Shown here piece by piece: positions 1 to 8,494 of a stretch of DNA of 64,000 nt. Made by a program: the position numbers and the translations under genes. Positions within the stretch are counted from its first letter, which is position 1. Each line of letters starts with the position of its first letter. This stretch comes from Metarhizobium sp017305935 (GTDB lineage Bacteria; Pseudomonadota; Alphaproteobacteria; Rhizobiales; Rhizobiaceae), in contig NZ_JARRIR010000003.1 in the NCBI RefSeq assembly GCF_029601685.1, positions 124,001-188,000 on the forward strand, given 5' to 3'. The notes under the pieces were generated by a model. That model had not been told where the DNA came from. It worked only from the letters and a program-made list of their open reading frames with translations, and ran no database searches.

Positions 1-861
1 ATGGCCGACCGGACCGTACATCTGGGCCCGACTGAGCGCCAGCTTGACCGGCCGGCCGAGCTGGCGCGCGGCGAGGATGGCCAGCAGTTGCGGGCCGTTG
101 AGGATCGCCTTGGAGCCGAAGCCGCCGCCGAGGAAGGGCGAGCGGATGACGACGTTTTCGGCGGGAATGCCGAAATAGGCGCCATAGGCCGCGCAGCTCA
201 GCGCCATCGCCTGGTTCGGCATGTCGATCGTCACCTTGTCGCCGTCCCAGGCGGCGACCACGGCATGCGGCTCCATGGCATTGTGATATTGTGTCGGCGT
301 CTCGTATTCGGCAGCGACGATGCGCGCGGCGCGGGCAAAACCGGCGTCGAGATCGCCATGGGCCGTGCGCGGCGGGCCGCCGACGCCGACGGCCGGCGGC
401 GCATAGCGCTCGCCGCTGGCGCGATCGGTGCGGGCGGTCTCGGCCGCATAGCGGGGCGCAAGCAGCACGGCCGCTTCCGTCGCCGCCTCCAGCGTCTCGG
501 CGACGACCAGCGCGATCGGCTGGTTGACGTAGCGCACGCCGTCATCCTGCAGCACCTCGACGCGGAAGCCGAAGGGCGGCATCTTCTCCTCGGGATCGTG
601 AAACAGCGGCGGCCGGTTGGCCGGCGTCATCACGGCAACGACGCCGGGATGGGCCTCCGCCGCCGCCACATCGAGGAAGGTCACCCGGCCGCGGGCGATG
701 GTCGAAACGGCGGTGACGGCATAGAGAAGGCCGTCCGGCGTATTGTCAGCGGCATAGGTGGCGCGGCCGGTCACCTTCAGCACGCCGTCGCGGCGGGTCA
801 GCGGCTGGCCGGCATTCGAGCCGTAGCGGCCGGTGCTCATGGGAATGGCGTCAGGCGACAT
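1..861 (-). CDS. paoC: Molybdopterin-binding subunit of PaoABC/YagR-type aldehyde oxidoreductase (partial, C-terminus beyond window)
   Basis: Large catalytic subunit of a xanthine-dehydrogenase-family enzyme that oxidises aldehydes at a molybdenum cytosine dinucleotide cofactor. The first 287 codons run without a stop from ATG 861 to the left edge, so the C-terminal molybdenum domains and active-site glutamate are missing. Visible are the aldehyde-oxidase a/b hammerhead region (about residues 20-130, TGRATYAAD) and the start of the Mo-binding domain with the family motif GGGFGSK near residue 265. The start overlaps the FAD-subunit stop by 11 bp, so it is the third gene of a coupled operon (2Fe-2S, FAD, Mo). 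The assignment to the YagR/PaoC group rests mainly on the [4Fe-4S]-bearing FAD subunit next door. Confidence 0.9.
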   Translation of the reverse strand, partial: MSPDAIPMSTGRYGSNAGQPLTRRDGVLKVTGRATYAADNTPDGLLYAVTAVSTIARGRVTFLDVAAAEAHPGVVAVMTPANRPPLFHDPEEKMPPFGFRVEVLQDDGVRYVNQPIALVVAETLEAATEAAVLLAPRYAAETARTDRASGERYAPPAVGVGGPPRTAHGDLDAGFARAARIVAAEYETPTQYHNAMEPHAVVAAWDGDKVTIDMPNQAMALSCAAYGAYFGIPAENVVIRSPFLGGGFGSKAILNGPQLLAILAARQLGRPVKLALSRAQMYGPVGH

Positions 862-1909
862 GGCGATCTCCCGTATGGGTCGAGAAGGGCGAGGCGGGCA
901 AAGCGGGCATCACCGCCGGCGTGCCTTCCATCGCAAGGGTCAGCGCTCGCACAAGGATGCGGCGCGCCAGCTCGATCTTGAATTCATTGGCGCCGGAAGG
1001 CTTTGCCTCGGCCAACGCCAGCGCCGCCGCTCCGGCGAAAGCTTCCGTATCCGGCACGGCGCCTATGAGCGAGGCTTCCGCCGCCCGCGCCCGCCACGGT
1101 TTGGCCGCGACCGCGCCGAGCGCCAGCCGCGCTTCGCGGATGCGCCCATCCTCCACCGTCAGCATGGCCGCGGCCGAAACGACGGCGAAGGCATAGGACA
1201 TGCGCTCGCGCAGCTTCAGATACCGCGCCTTGGCCGCAAAAGCCTTGGCCTCGGCCGGCAGGCGCAGGCCGACGATCAGTTCGCCGGGAAGCAAGGCGTT
1301 TTCCAGTTCGGGCGTATCGCCAGGCAGGCGATGCAGTGCATCGAGCGCGATCTCGCGCGGCCCTTGCGGCCCCTCGATCTCGACCACGGCATCCAGCGCC
1401 ACCAAGGGCACGCAGACATCCGATGGGTGGGTGGCGATGCAATTTTCGCTCCAGCCGAGCACGGCATGCAGCCGATTTTCGCCGTGCAATGCGTCGCAGC
1501 CGGAGCCGGGAACGCGGCGATTGCAGGCGCTCGCCCCGTCCTGGAAATAGGCGCAGCGGTTGCGCTGCATCAGGTTGCCGCCGAGCGTCGCGGCATTGCG
1601 CAATTGCGCAGATGCGCCGGAAAGCAGCGCTTCGGCCACCGCCGGAAAGGCGCTTGCAAAGCGGATATCATAGGCGAGATCGGCATTGCGCACCAGCGCG
1701 CCGATGCGCACCGACCCATCCTCCAGCCAGTCGATGCGGTCGAGGCCGGGCAAGCGGGAAATATCGACGAGCCGTTCCGGCCGCGAGACGCCGATCTTCA
1801 TCAGGTCGACGAGATTGGTGCCGCCGGCGAGATAGGCGGAGCCGAGCTTGCCGCCCTCGGCAATGGCCTCAGTCAGGCCTGTGGGTCGGAGGAAATCGAA
1901 GCGGTTCAT
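851..1909 (-). CDS. paoB: FAD-binding subunit with [4Fe-4S] cluster of PaoABC-type aldehyde oxidoreductase
   Basis: 352-aa FAD subunit that passes electrons from the Mo subunit. The CO-dehydrogenase-type FAD-binding motifs are clear (LAGGTNLVDLMK near residue 33, TLGGNLMQRNRC near 115). Four cysteines follow in a loop (CAYF, ACNRR, SGC, ENC, about residues 122-165). An insert of this kind carries a [4Fe-4S] cluster in E. coli PaoB and is absent from ordinary xanthine dehydrogenase. ATG 1909 is chosen because it overlaps the TGA of the 2Fe-2S gene as ATGA and starts with the conserved MNRFDF; the open frame extends further upstream without family similarity. Likely product of the same mRNA as its neighbours. 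Confidence 0.9.
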   Translation of the reverse strand: MNRFDFLRPTGLTEAIAEGGKLGSAYLAGGTNLVDLMKIGVSRPERLVDISRLPGLDRIDWLEDGSVRIGALVRNADLAYDIRFASAFPAVAEALLSGASAQLRNAATLGGNLMQRNRCAYFQDGASACNRRVPGSGCDALHGENRLHAVLGWSENCIATHPSDVCVPLVALDAVVEIEGPQGPREIALDALHRLPGDTPELENALLPGELIVGLRLPAEAKAFAAKARYLKLRERMSYAFAVVSAAAMLTVEDGRIREARLALGAVAAKPWRARAAEASLIGAVPDTEAFAGAAALALAEAKPSGANEFKIELARRILVRALTLAMEGTPAVMPALPASPFSTHTGDRHVA

Positions 1910-2403
1910 GCCGCGTCCCTCCCAGTCTCGGCGGTCATCTCGCGCTGCGCCTGGAGCACTGCCTCGGTGATGCCTTTGTAGGCGCCGCATCGACAGAGAT
2001 TGCCGCTCATCAATTCGCGCACCCGCTCGGCATCGTCGCCGGCATGGCCCTCCGATATCAGGCCAACGGCGCTCATGATCTGTCCGGTCGTGCAATAGCC
2101 GCATTGGAAACCGTCACAGGCGATGAAGGCGGCTTGCACCGGATGCAGCGCCTCGCCCTCGGCGAGGCCTTCGATGGTGGTGACGCTTGCGCCGTCAAGG
2201 GTGGCGGCCAGCGACAGGCAGGCATTGATGCGCCGGCCGTCGACCAAGACGGTGCAGGCGCCGCATTGGCCGCGATCGCAGCCCTTTTTGGTGCCGGGCA
2301 GGTGAAGGCGCTCGCGCAACAGGTCGAGTAGCGTCACGCGCGGGTCGTCGAGCGCGATGGCGCGCGGCTGGCCATTGACGGTGAGGCTGATGGAGAGTGT
2401 CAT
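1906..2403 (-). CDS. paoA: [2Fe-2S] subunit of PaoABC-type aldehyde oxidoreductase
   Basis: 165-aa iron-sulfur subunit with the usual two clusters. The plant-type ferredoxin cluster is CDRGQCGAC followed by a Cys about a dozen residues on (about residues 40-64). The all-helical C-terminal cluster is FQCGYCTTGQ and GNLCRCGAY (about 103-145). E. coli PaoA starts with a long Tat leader; here ATG 2403 is followed at once by the ferredoxin fold and the upstream in-frame sequence is not a Tat signal, so the enzyme is predicted to be cytoplasmic. First gene of the operon; its promoter lies between it and the divergent TetR gene, where a palindrome is found. Confidence 0.9.
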   Translation of the reverse strand: MTLSISLTVNGQPRAIALDDPRVTLLDLLRERLHLPGTKKGCDRGQCGACTVLVDGRRINACLSLAATLDGASVTTIEGLAEGEALHPVQAAFIACDGFQCGYCTTGQIMSAVGLISEGHAGDDAERVRELMSGNLCRCGAYKGITEAVLQAQREMTAETGRDAA

Positions 2404-2499
2404 GGGGATACTCCATTCAGAGAAAGTGCTATGAGGGATCGAAGCCGCGGGGAGCGGCAGGCGACGGGCTTTGCGTCGTCGCGATGCAGGCGGCAATAT

Positions 2500-2516
2500 A
2501 CGGAGGGTGCCTCCGT
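2500..2516. promoter_or_regulatory. Putative TetR operator
   Basis: Perfect inverted repeat ACGGAGG-GTG-CCTCCGT in the 143-bp gap between the divergent paoA-like gene and the TetR gene, 30 bp before the TetR start. Its size and location fit an operator through which the TetR protein controls itself and the oxidoreductase operon. Binding is inferred. Confidence 0.6.
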
Positions 2517-2546
2517 TTAGCAAGAGGGCAAGCTTTTTTCAGTCAG

Positions 2547-3125
2547 ATGGAACACGAGACCGCAAAGACAAGACGCAAGCCCCGTGCCGATTCGCTGCGC
2601 AACCGCGAGCGGCTGCTGGCTGCCGCCGCCGAGATTTTCAGCGCCGGCGCCGGGCAGGCGAGCCTGGAGGCAGTGGCGCGGGCGGCGGGCGTCGGCATCG
2701 GCACGCTCTATCGGCATTTCCCGACGCGCGACTCCCTGTTCGAGGCCGTCTATCGCCACGAGGTCGATCTGCTCGGCGAACTCGCCGAAAAGCTGGCGGG
2801 TGAGGCCGATCCCGTCGAGGCGCTGAAAACCTGGCTGCAGGCGAATATACGGCTGGTGGCCGCCAAGAAGGGCATGATCGAAGCCCTGCAACTCGCCGCC
2901 CACGGCTCCTCCGACCTCAAGGCCTATAGCTACGAACGCATGCTCGGCGCACTGCGCACCCTGCGCGACCGCGCCGTCGCCGCCGACGCCATCCGCGACG
3001 ACATCCCCGCCGAAGATCTGTTGCGGACGTTGCTCGGCATCTTCTACGCCCAGAGCAGCCCGGACTGGCATCCGGCGGCATTGAGGATGGTGGATGTGTT
3101 TGTGGATGGTCTTCGGCGGCGGTAA
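2547..3125 (+). CDS. TetR/AcrR family transcriptional regulator
   Basis: 192-aa regulator. The N-terminal TetR helix-turn-helix spans about residues 15-62 (LLAAAAEIFSAGAGQASLEAVARAAGVGIGTLYRHF is the family signature in substance); the rest is a helical ligand-binding domain ending in a C-terminal segment typical of the TetR_C family. ATG 2547 starts just before the basic segment KTRRKPRAD; the open frame extends to 2397 but that part overlaps the operator and looks non-coding. Divergent from the molybdenum aldehyde oxidoreductase operon, which it probably represses until an aldehyde or related ligand is present. Confidence 0.88.
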   Translation: MEHETAKTRRKPRADSLRNRERLLAAAAEIFSAGAGQASLEAVARAAGVGIGTLYRHFPTRDSLFEAVYRHEVDLLGELAEKLAGEADPVEALKTWLQANIRLVAAKKGMIEALQLAAHGSSDLKAYSYERMLGALRTLRDRAVAADAIRDDIPAEDLLRTLLGIFYAQSSPDWHPAALRMVDVFVDGLRRR

Positions 3126-3165
3126 GAAAAGTCCTTTCTAACCAGACGGGACCACGCCGCCATCG

Positions 3166-3188
3166 CCTTCTCCCCCGAGGGGAGAAGG
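3166..3188. terminator. Hairpin between convergent genes
   Basis: CCTTCTCCCC-CGA-GGGGAGAAGG, a perfect 10-bp stem with a 3-nt loop, lies between the convergent TetR and sorbosone-dehydrogenase genes. It can act on both strands although no T-tract follows. A closely related stem occurs between tauA and tauB at 6442-6463, so it may also belong to a small dispersed palindrome family. Confidence 0.5.
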
Positions 3189-3231
3189 GGCCTTGGAGCG
3201 GCCGGCTTGCTTTATAGGCGATTGCCCTGCC

Positions 3232-4695
3232 TCACTGCGGCAGCGTCGCCGGCGCGACGTTGGTCGGCGAGGGCGGGTTGACGCTGCCGTCGCCCTCTGA
3301 CGGGGCGGCCGGCATTGCCTCGGCAGGGCTCGGTTGCGGTATCTGGTCGGTGCCGACGGGGGCGGGGGTCACCTTGCCGTCGGCGGAGGAGACGCGCCAG
3401 ACGGTGTTGCCGGCATCGTCGGCGATCAGCAGCGCACCGGTGCCGTCGATGCCGAGGCCGACCGGGCGGCCGCGGGCCTTGTCGCCCTGCAGGAAACCGG
3501 TGACCACATCCTGCGCCTTGCCATTCGGCTTGCCGTTCTCGAAAGGCACGTAGACAACCTTGTATCCGTTGAAGATCTTTCGGTTCCAGCTTCCATGCTC
3601 GCCGACGAAGGCGCCGTTGGCATAGGCGGCGGGCAAGGCGGAGCCCATGGAAAAGGTGAGCCCCAGGGCCGCGACATGGCTCGACAGCGCATAATCCGGT
3701 TTGATCGCCTTCTCGACCATATCCGGCCGTGGCGGATGCACGCGGGCATCGACGTGATCGCCATAATAGCTCCACGGCCAGCCGTAGAACGCGCCGTCCT
3801 TCACCGAGGTCATGTAGTCGGGCACCAGGTTCGGACCCAACTCGTCGCGCTCGTTGACCACGGCCCAGAGCTGGCCGGATTGTGGATTGAAGCTCAACCC
3901 GTTCGGATTGCGCATGCCGGAGGCGAAGACGCGGGCCGCGCCCGTGGCGCGATCGACCTGCCAGATGGCGGCCCGACCCTTTTCCGCCTCCAGCCCGTTT
4001 TCGACGATGTTCGAATTCGAACCGACCGAGACATAAAGCAGCTTGCCATCCGGGCTGAGCGCCAGATCCTTGGTCCAGTGGTGGTCGATCGGGCCGCCCG
4101 GCAATGGCGTCAGCACCTTCGGTTTCGCCTTGATCTCCGTCTGGCCGAGTTCGTAGGGGTAGGCGAGGATGGCGCTGGTGGTGGCGACATAGAGCGTATT
4201 GTCGGCCCAGGCGACGCCGAAGGGCGAATCGAGTTTGGTCAAAAGGTCGTGACGTTCATCGACGGTGCCGTCGCGATTTCCGTCGCGCAGAAGGGTTATG
4301 GTGTTGCTCTCCTTCTTGGGGCCGCCGTCGCCATGCGACAATGCCATGATCCAGCCGCGCACGGCATCCTTCGGGCGCGACAGCGGCTCGCTGTCCGGCC
4401 CGCGCGACTGCACGACCAGCACGTCGCCGTTCGGCAAGGTATGGACGGTGCGCGGATTGGCGAGATCCCTGGCATAGGCGGCAATCGCCAGACCCTCGGG
4501 AACGCTTGGCGCCTCGCCTTCCTTCCAGCCGATCACCTTGGCGACCTTGTTGTCCGGCACCAGCATCAGGCTGGGCTCGGGCAACACCGGATCGGGTCCG
4601 ATCTGCTGTGAAATGTCGAAATCCTCGGCGAAGGCTGCGCCCGCCGTGAGGGCAAGCGCCAGCGCGGAAACGGAAAACAGGGGCGAGACGGTCAT
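3232..4695 (-). CDS. PQQ-dependent sorbosone/glucose dehydrogenase-like exported protein
   Basis: 487-aa soluble quinoprotein-type six-bladed beta-propeller of the L-sorbosone dehydrogenase family. An N-terminal Sec signal (about residues 1-20, cleavage after AFA) sends it to the periplasm. Repeated propeller-type strands follow, including LPNGDVLVVQSRG (about 75), the glycine/aspartate-rich SPFGVAWADNTLYVATT (about 145) and AFVGEHGSWNRK (about 360), which resemble the GSH family's PQQ/Ca region. The last 45 residues are proline-rich. ATG 4695 shares its first base with the TGA of the upstream membrane-protein gene, so the two are translated together. Substrate unknown; many family members have never been shown to oxidise sorbosone. 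Confidence 0.8.
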   Translation of the reverse strand: MTVSPLFSVSALALALTAGAAFAEDFDISQQIGPDPVLPEPSLMLVPDNKVAKVIGWKEGEAPSVPEGLAIAAYARDLANPRTVHTLPNGDVLVVQSRGPDSEPLSRPKDAVRGWIMALSHGDGGPKKESNTITLLRDGNRDGTVDERHDLLTKLDSPFGVAWADNTLYVATTSAILAYPYELGQTEIKAKPKVLTPLPGGPIDHHWTKDLALSPDGKLLYVSVGSNSNIVENGLEAEKGRAAIWQVDRATGAARVFASGMRNPNGLSFNPQSGQLWAVVNERDELGPNLVPDYMTSVKDGAFYGWPWSYYGDHVDARVHPPRPDMVEKAIKPDYALSSHVAALGLTFSMGSALPAAYANGAFVGEHGSWNRKIFNGYKVVYVPFENGKPNGKAQDVVTGFLQGDKARGRPVGLGIDGTGALLIADDAGNTVWRVSSADGKVTPAPVGTDQIPQPSPAEAMPAAPSEGDGSVNPPSPTNVAPATLPQ

Positions 4696-5132
4696 CAAAC
4701 CCTCCAGGCGAGCTTGGCATAACGGCCGGCGGACACGCCGACCGCCAGCACGATGAGAACGAAGGTGACCGCCGACAGCGCCAGCCCATAGGGCACCACC
4801 GCCGTCCAGCCGTCGCCGGCATGGATCAGGCTGTTGAGCACGGCGAGCGCCAGAATGATCAGGTAAATAAGAACGGCGCCGAAGCCGGGGCGCAGGGGCC
4901 TCGTGCGCGGCCGCATGAGATCGATCAGCCCGGCAACAAGCGCCACGGCCCCGAATACCAGTCCGGCAAACAGCAGCCAGGCGGAAAAATTCTGCCACAT
5001 CACATTCGCCGTCTGGGAGAAGGCGATATCGGTCACCAGCGCCAGCGGGAAGCAGACGAAGGGGAAGGGAAGGAAGACCGATTGCAGCGGCATGGCGGCG
5101 GCATCGGTCTGGCGCGGCGTAAAGAACCCCAT
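4695..5132 (-). CDS. DUF2231-like four-helix membrane protein
   Basis: 145-aa integral membrane protein with about four hydrophobic segments (roughly residues 17-40, 48-72, 83-105 and 115-138) and short polar loops. It resembles the DUF2231 predicted membrane proteins often encoded beside soluble PQQ dehydrogenases. Stop and next start overlap by one base, which indicates coupling to the sorbosone-dehydrogenase-like gene. A role as electron-transfer or anchoring partner is inferred from the pairing only. Confidence 0.7.
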   Translation of the reverse strand: MGFFTPRQTDAAAMPLQSVFLPFPFVCFPLALVTDIAFSQTANVMWQNFSAWLLFAGLVFGAVALVAGLIDLMRPRTRPLRPGFGAVLIYLIILALAVLNSLIHAGDGWTAVVPYGLALSAVTFVLIVLAVGVSAGRYAKLAWRV

Positions 5133-5329
5133 GGGCGGTACTCCGGGCGTTGGCGGCGGGTCTGGCGACAATACCCGCAAACACCCGCTTTTGTTCCATC
5201 GCTGGGCGGCCAATGGGCAGATCCGCCTCGTGCCCGCGCAAGGGCGAAGACCGGCGCTGCGGGAAACTCGACACCGTGTTTCTCCGGCGCGGCGAATTTT
5301 TGTTTCCCAGGCCGGACGAAAATGAAACG

Positions 5330-5375
5330 CTGATTTCTATAAAATCTATGGATTAATATCATTATTGAAGTCGCC
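5330..5375 (+). promoter_or_regulatory. AT-rich promoter region of the tau operon
   Basis: The 279-bp gap between the divergent DUF2231-like gene and tauA holds no other gene. Its only AT-rich tract (TTTCTATAAAATCTATGG, then ATTAATATCATTATTG) sits 40-80 bp before the tauA start. This is the expected place for the promoter and for a CysB/Cbl-like LysR activator site. I could not assign a clear -35/-10 pair. Confidence 0.35.
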
Positions 5376-5411
5376 TGCTGGACAGGCTGATCGAACCAAG
5401 GGGCGACATCC

Positions 5412-6422
5412 ATGCGCAAGAAACTGTTTCTCTCCATCCTCGGCCTGCTCGTGACGGGCATTCTTTCCGATGCCGCCGCGGCCGACGCCAGGAAAGTGGT
5501 CGTCGCCTATCAGACGGGTGCTTCGCCCTATGTCGTCGGCATCGCCAATGGCGATCTCGCCCGCCAGACCGGCTGGGATATCGAGTTCCGCCGCTTCAAT
5601 TCCGGCGCCGAGATCTTCGCCGCCATCGCCTCGGGCGACGTGCAGATCGGCGATGTCGGCTCCAGCCCCTATGCGGCCGCCGCCAGCCGTGAACTGAAGG
5701 TCAAGGGCGTCTATATCACCGGCGGCTCGGGCGAGGGCGAGGCCTTCGTCGTGCGCCCGGATATCAAGGGGCCGGCCGATCTCAAGGGCAAGAAATTCGC
5801 CGCGGCCCCCGTCTCCACCGACCATTACCAGCTTCTCGCCGTGCTGAAGCAGGAGGGGCTGACCGAGAAGGACACCCAGGTCATCGCCATCCCGCAGCCG
5901 GAAATCGTCGCCGCCTGGAAGCGCGGCGATATCGACGGCGCCTTCGTCTGGGATCCGGCGCTGTCGGAACTGAAGAAGGGCGGCCATGTGTTCCTGACCT
6001 CGGGCGAGGTCGCCAAACGCGGCGCCCCGGTCTTCGGCGCGCTGGTGGTGACCGATGAATTCGCTAGAGACAACAAGGAATTCGTCAGCAAATATGTCGG
6101 CTTGATCGACCAGTATTATACCTCTTACGTCAACGACCCCAAGAGCTGGGGGCCGGAGTCCGAAAACGCCAAGCTGATCGCCAAGCTGCAGGGCGGTACA
6201 CCGGCCGAAAACGCCGAGCGCCTAAAGGCGACCGTCGCCGTGCCGCTGCGCGAGCAGGTGACCGATGCCTGGCTCGGCGGCGGCGAGGCCGGCGGCGTCG
6301 CCAAGACGCTGAAGGACACCGCCGCCTTCCTTAAGGAGCAGCGCAAGATCACCGCCGTGAAGGAGAGCTATGCCGGGTTTGTCGACCCGCAATATGCGGC
6401 GGCGGTGCTGGCTTCCGAATAA
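5412..6422 (+). CDS. tauA: Taurine/sulfonate ABC transporter, periplasmic binding protein
   Basis: 336-aa solute-binding protein of the TauA/SsuA family. A signal peptide covers about residues 1-24 (cleavage after AAA). The mature part begins VVVAYQTGASPYVVG and contains the family segments GDVQIGDVGSSPYAAA (about 76) and GAFVWDPALSELKKGG (about 178). First gene of tauABC; tauD or another desulfonating enzyme is not in the window, so the sulfonate is used elsewhere or the substrate is a different alkanesulfonate. A hairpin separates it from tauB. Confidence 0.9.
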   Translation: MRKKLFLSILGLLVTGILSDAAAADARKVVVAYQTGASPYVVGIANGDLARQTGWDIEFRRFNSGAEIFAAIASGDVQIGDVGSSPYAAAASRELKVKGVYITGGSGEGEAFVVRPDIKGPADLKGKKFAAAPVSTDHYQLLAVLKQEGLTEKDTQVIAIPQPEIVAAWKRGDIDGAFVWDPALSELKKGGHVFLTSGEVAKRGAPVFGALVVTDEFARDNKEFVSKYVGLIDQYYTSYVNDPKSWGPESENAKLIAKLQGGTPAENAERLKATVAVPLREQVTDAWLGGGEAGGVAKTLKDTAAFLKEQRKITAVKESYAGFVDPQYAAAVLASE

Positions 6423-6441
6423 GGTTATGCCCTCGCCCAAT

Positions 6442-6463
6442 CCTTCTCCCGCGGGGGAGAAGG
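6442..6463 (+). terminator. Intercistronic hairpin between tauA and tauB
   Basis: CCTTCTCCC-GCGG-GGGAGAAGG stem-loop within the 135-bp tauA-tauB gap, 20 bp after the tauA stop. Such structures commonly stabilise or truncate the binding-protein message, so that SBP exceeds transporter. The sequence closely matches the hairpin at 3166-3188. Confidence 0.45.
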
Positions 6464-6557
6464 TTTGCGGCAACGGCATCACCCACAAGGAATGTCTCAT
6501 CAAGCCGCGAAGAATGCACAGGCAAGGCCCGTCGCCTCCCGCACAAAGGAAAACGCC

Positions 6558-7343
6558 ATGCTCGATATCCGAAACGCGACTGTCCGTTATGCCGCCGCCG
6601 ATGGGCAGGAGGTCCACGCCCTCGACCGGGTGTCCTTTACCATTCCCGCCCGGTCGATCGTCGTGGCGCTTGGCGCGTCCGGTTGCGGAAAATCGACGCT
6701 GCTGAACGCCATCGCCGGCTTCCTGCCGCTGACAGACGGTAAAATCCTGCTCGATGGACAGGAAATCCACGGCCCTGGCGGCGATCGCGGCGTCGTCTTC
6801 CAAAAGGATACGCTGCTGCCCTGGTCGAGCGTCGCCGACAATGTGGCGCTGGGCCTGCGCTATCGCGGCGTGCCGGCCCGCCAGCGGCGCGAGCGCGCGC
6901 ACGAGCTTCTCGATCTCGTCGGTCTTTCCGGCTTCGAGGACAAGTCGCCTTATGAGCTCTCCGGCGGCATGCGCCAGCGCGTCGGCATTGCCCGCGCGCT
7001 GGCCACCGATCCGCGTATCCTGCTGATGGACGAGCCCTTTGGCGCGCTCGACAGCCTGACCCGCGAGACGATGCAGCAATTGCTGGCCTCGATCTGGGCG
7101 AGCACCGGCAAGCAGGTGTTCTTCATCACCCATTCCATCGAGGAAGCGTTGCTGCTCGGCACCCATATCCTCGTCATGTCGCCTCGCCCCGGCCGCATCG
7201 TTGCCCGTTACGACGCCGATTTCGTGCGCCGTTTCGCCGAAACGGGCGAGGCCGACGACATCCTCGCCGATCCCGCCTTCATCGCGCTGCGCAGCGAATT
7301 ACGCGCCCTCATCCACGCCGCGCCCGAGGCGCGCGCCGCTTGA
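6558..7343 (+). CDS. tauB: Taurine/sulfonate ABC transporter ATP-binding protein
   Basis: 261-aa ATPase of the nitrate/sulfonate/bicarbonate importer class. Walker A GASGCGKST (about residue 40), Q-loop VFQKD, signature LSGGMRQRVGIARA (about 135) and Walker B LLMDEPFGALD (about 158) with the H-loop THSIEEA are all intact. ATG 6558 follows AAAGGAAAACGCC; the longer open frame upstream contains the hairpin and is not coding. Energises uptake with TauC. Confidence 0.92.
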   Translation: MLDIRNATVRYAAADGQEVHALDRVSFTIPARSIVVALGASGCGKSTLLNAIAGFLPLTDGKILLDGQEIHGPGGDRGVVFQKDTLLPWSSVADNVALGLRYRGVPARQRRERAHELLDLVGLSGFEDKSPYELSGGMRQRVGIARALATDPRILLMDEPFGALDSLTRETMQQLLASIWASTGKQVFFITHSIEEALLLGTHILVMSPRPGRIVARYDADFVRRFAETGEADDILADPAFIALRSELRALIHAAPEARAA

Positions 7344-7363
7344 TCCCCTACGGAGGACGATCC

Positions 7364-8209
7364 ATGAGTCTCGCCCTGGAAACCAATGAGACCCTGCGTG
7401 ACGCCGATGCGCCTCCGCGTCCGCAAAAACCCCGACGCGCACCCCGCACCGGCACCGCCGTGATCAGCACGGTGACGCTCGCCGCATTGATCGGCCTGTG
7501 GTTCGCCGCAAGCCAGCTCGGCCTCGTTTCGCCGCTCTTCCTGCCTTCGCCGCTGGAAGTGCTGCATCAGTTGCAGTCGATCGCCATTGACGGCTATGCC
7601 GAGGGCACGCTCACCGACCATATCCTCGCCAGCGCTGGCCGCATCGGGGCGGCGCTGGCCTTCGGTATCGTGCTCGGCATTCCCCTCGGCCTCGCCATGG
7701 GCCTCAATCGCTGGGCCAGGGGCATTTTCGGCGTGCCGATCGATCTCTACTGGGGCCTGCCGCCGCTTGCCTATCTGCCGCTGCTGATCATCTGGCTTGG
7801 CATCGGCGAGGCGTCGAAAATCCTGCTGCTCAGCCTCGCGACCTTCGCGCCGATCTGCTACGCGGCACAGGCCGGCGTCCGCTCGGTGCCGGTGGAGCGC
7901 ATCAACGCCGCCCGCTCGCTCGGCGCCACGCCGCTGCAGGTGTTTTTCACCATCGTCTTTCCTTCGGCCTTGCCGGAAATCTTGACCGGCGTGCGCATCG
8001 CCATCGGCGCCAGCCTGTCGACACTGGTCGCGGCCGAACTCATCGCCGCCCGCTCCGGCCTCGGCTACATGATCATGTCGGCCGCCAATTTCCTCGCCAC
8101 CGATGTCGTCTTCGTCGGCCTCGTGGTCATCGCCGCCTTCGCCTTCATCCTGACCACGCTGATGAAATGGGCCGAGCGGCGGCTGGTTCCCTGGAAAGGC
8201 AAGATCTGA
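7364..8209 (+). CDS. tauC: Taurine/sulfonate ABC transporter permease
   Basis: 281-aa inner-membrane permease with about six transmembrane segments and the BPD_transp_1 EAA-type loop (ARSLGATPLQVFFTIVFPSALPEI, about residues 185-208). A strong Shine-Dalgarno sequence (GGAGGA) precedes ATG 7364, 20 bp after the tauB stop. Completes the TauABC importer. Confidence 0.92.
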   Translation: MSLALETNETLRDADAPPRPQKPRRAPRTGTAVISTVTLAALIGLWFAASQLGLVSPLFLPSPLEVLHQLQSIAIDGYAEGTLTDHILASAGRIGAALAFGIVLGIPLGLAMGLNRWARGIFGVPIDLYWGLPPLAYLPLLIIWLGIGEASKILLLSLATFAPICYAAQAGVRSVPVERINAARSLGATPLQVFFTIVFPSALPEILTGVRIAIGASLSTLVAAELIAARSGLGYMIMSAANFLATDVVFVGLVVIAAFAFILTTLMKWAERRLVPWKGKI

Positions 8210-8226
8210 CGGCATCGTTTCGCCGG

Positions 8227-8445
8227 TCAAGGCATCCGGCGGAACGTCCATTTGACGACATAATCGCCATTGCTTTTCGTTTTGATCTTGATCTTCACCT
8301 TGACCGGCCCGCCAAGCCGCGCTTCCGCCGCCTCGAAAGCGCGCCGCGCCTCGGCGATCGCCTGGTGATAGGCGCTGTTGTCTCGCTTCGGCGTGTCGGC
8401 CAGTGCCTTGAGCAGCATGGCCATGTCCGGTTTCTCTTCGCTCAT
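8227..8445 (-). CDS. Small hypothetical protein
   Basis: 72-aa acidic-then-basic protein, not recognised. A helical N-terminal half (LLKALADTPKRDN, AIAEARRAFEAAEARLGG) leads into an alternating Lys/Ile beta segment (KVKIKIKTK) and an aromatic end (YVVKWTFRRMP). Codon usage resembles the neighbours, and it sits between the tauC end and the sugar-permease end on the minus strand. No obvious Shine-Dalgarno sequence precedes ATG 8445, and a GC-rich inverted repeat (8449-8472) overlaps its start region, which lowers confidence. Confidence 0.5.
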   Translation of the reverse strand: MSEEKPDMAMLLKALADTPKRDNSAYHQAIAEARRAFEAAEARLGGPVKVKIKIKTKSNGDYVVKWTFRRMP

Positions 8446-8494
8446 GCCGCCCGCCTACACCAGGCGGCGGGCATCTTTCAAGGACGGGTGCGCC

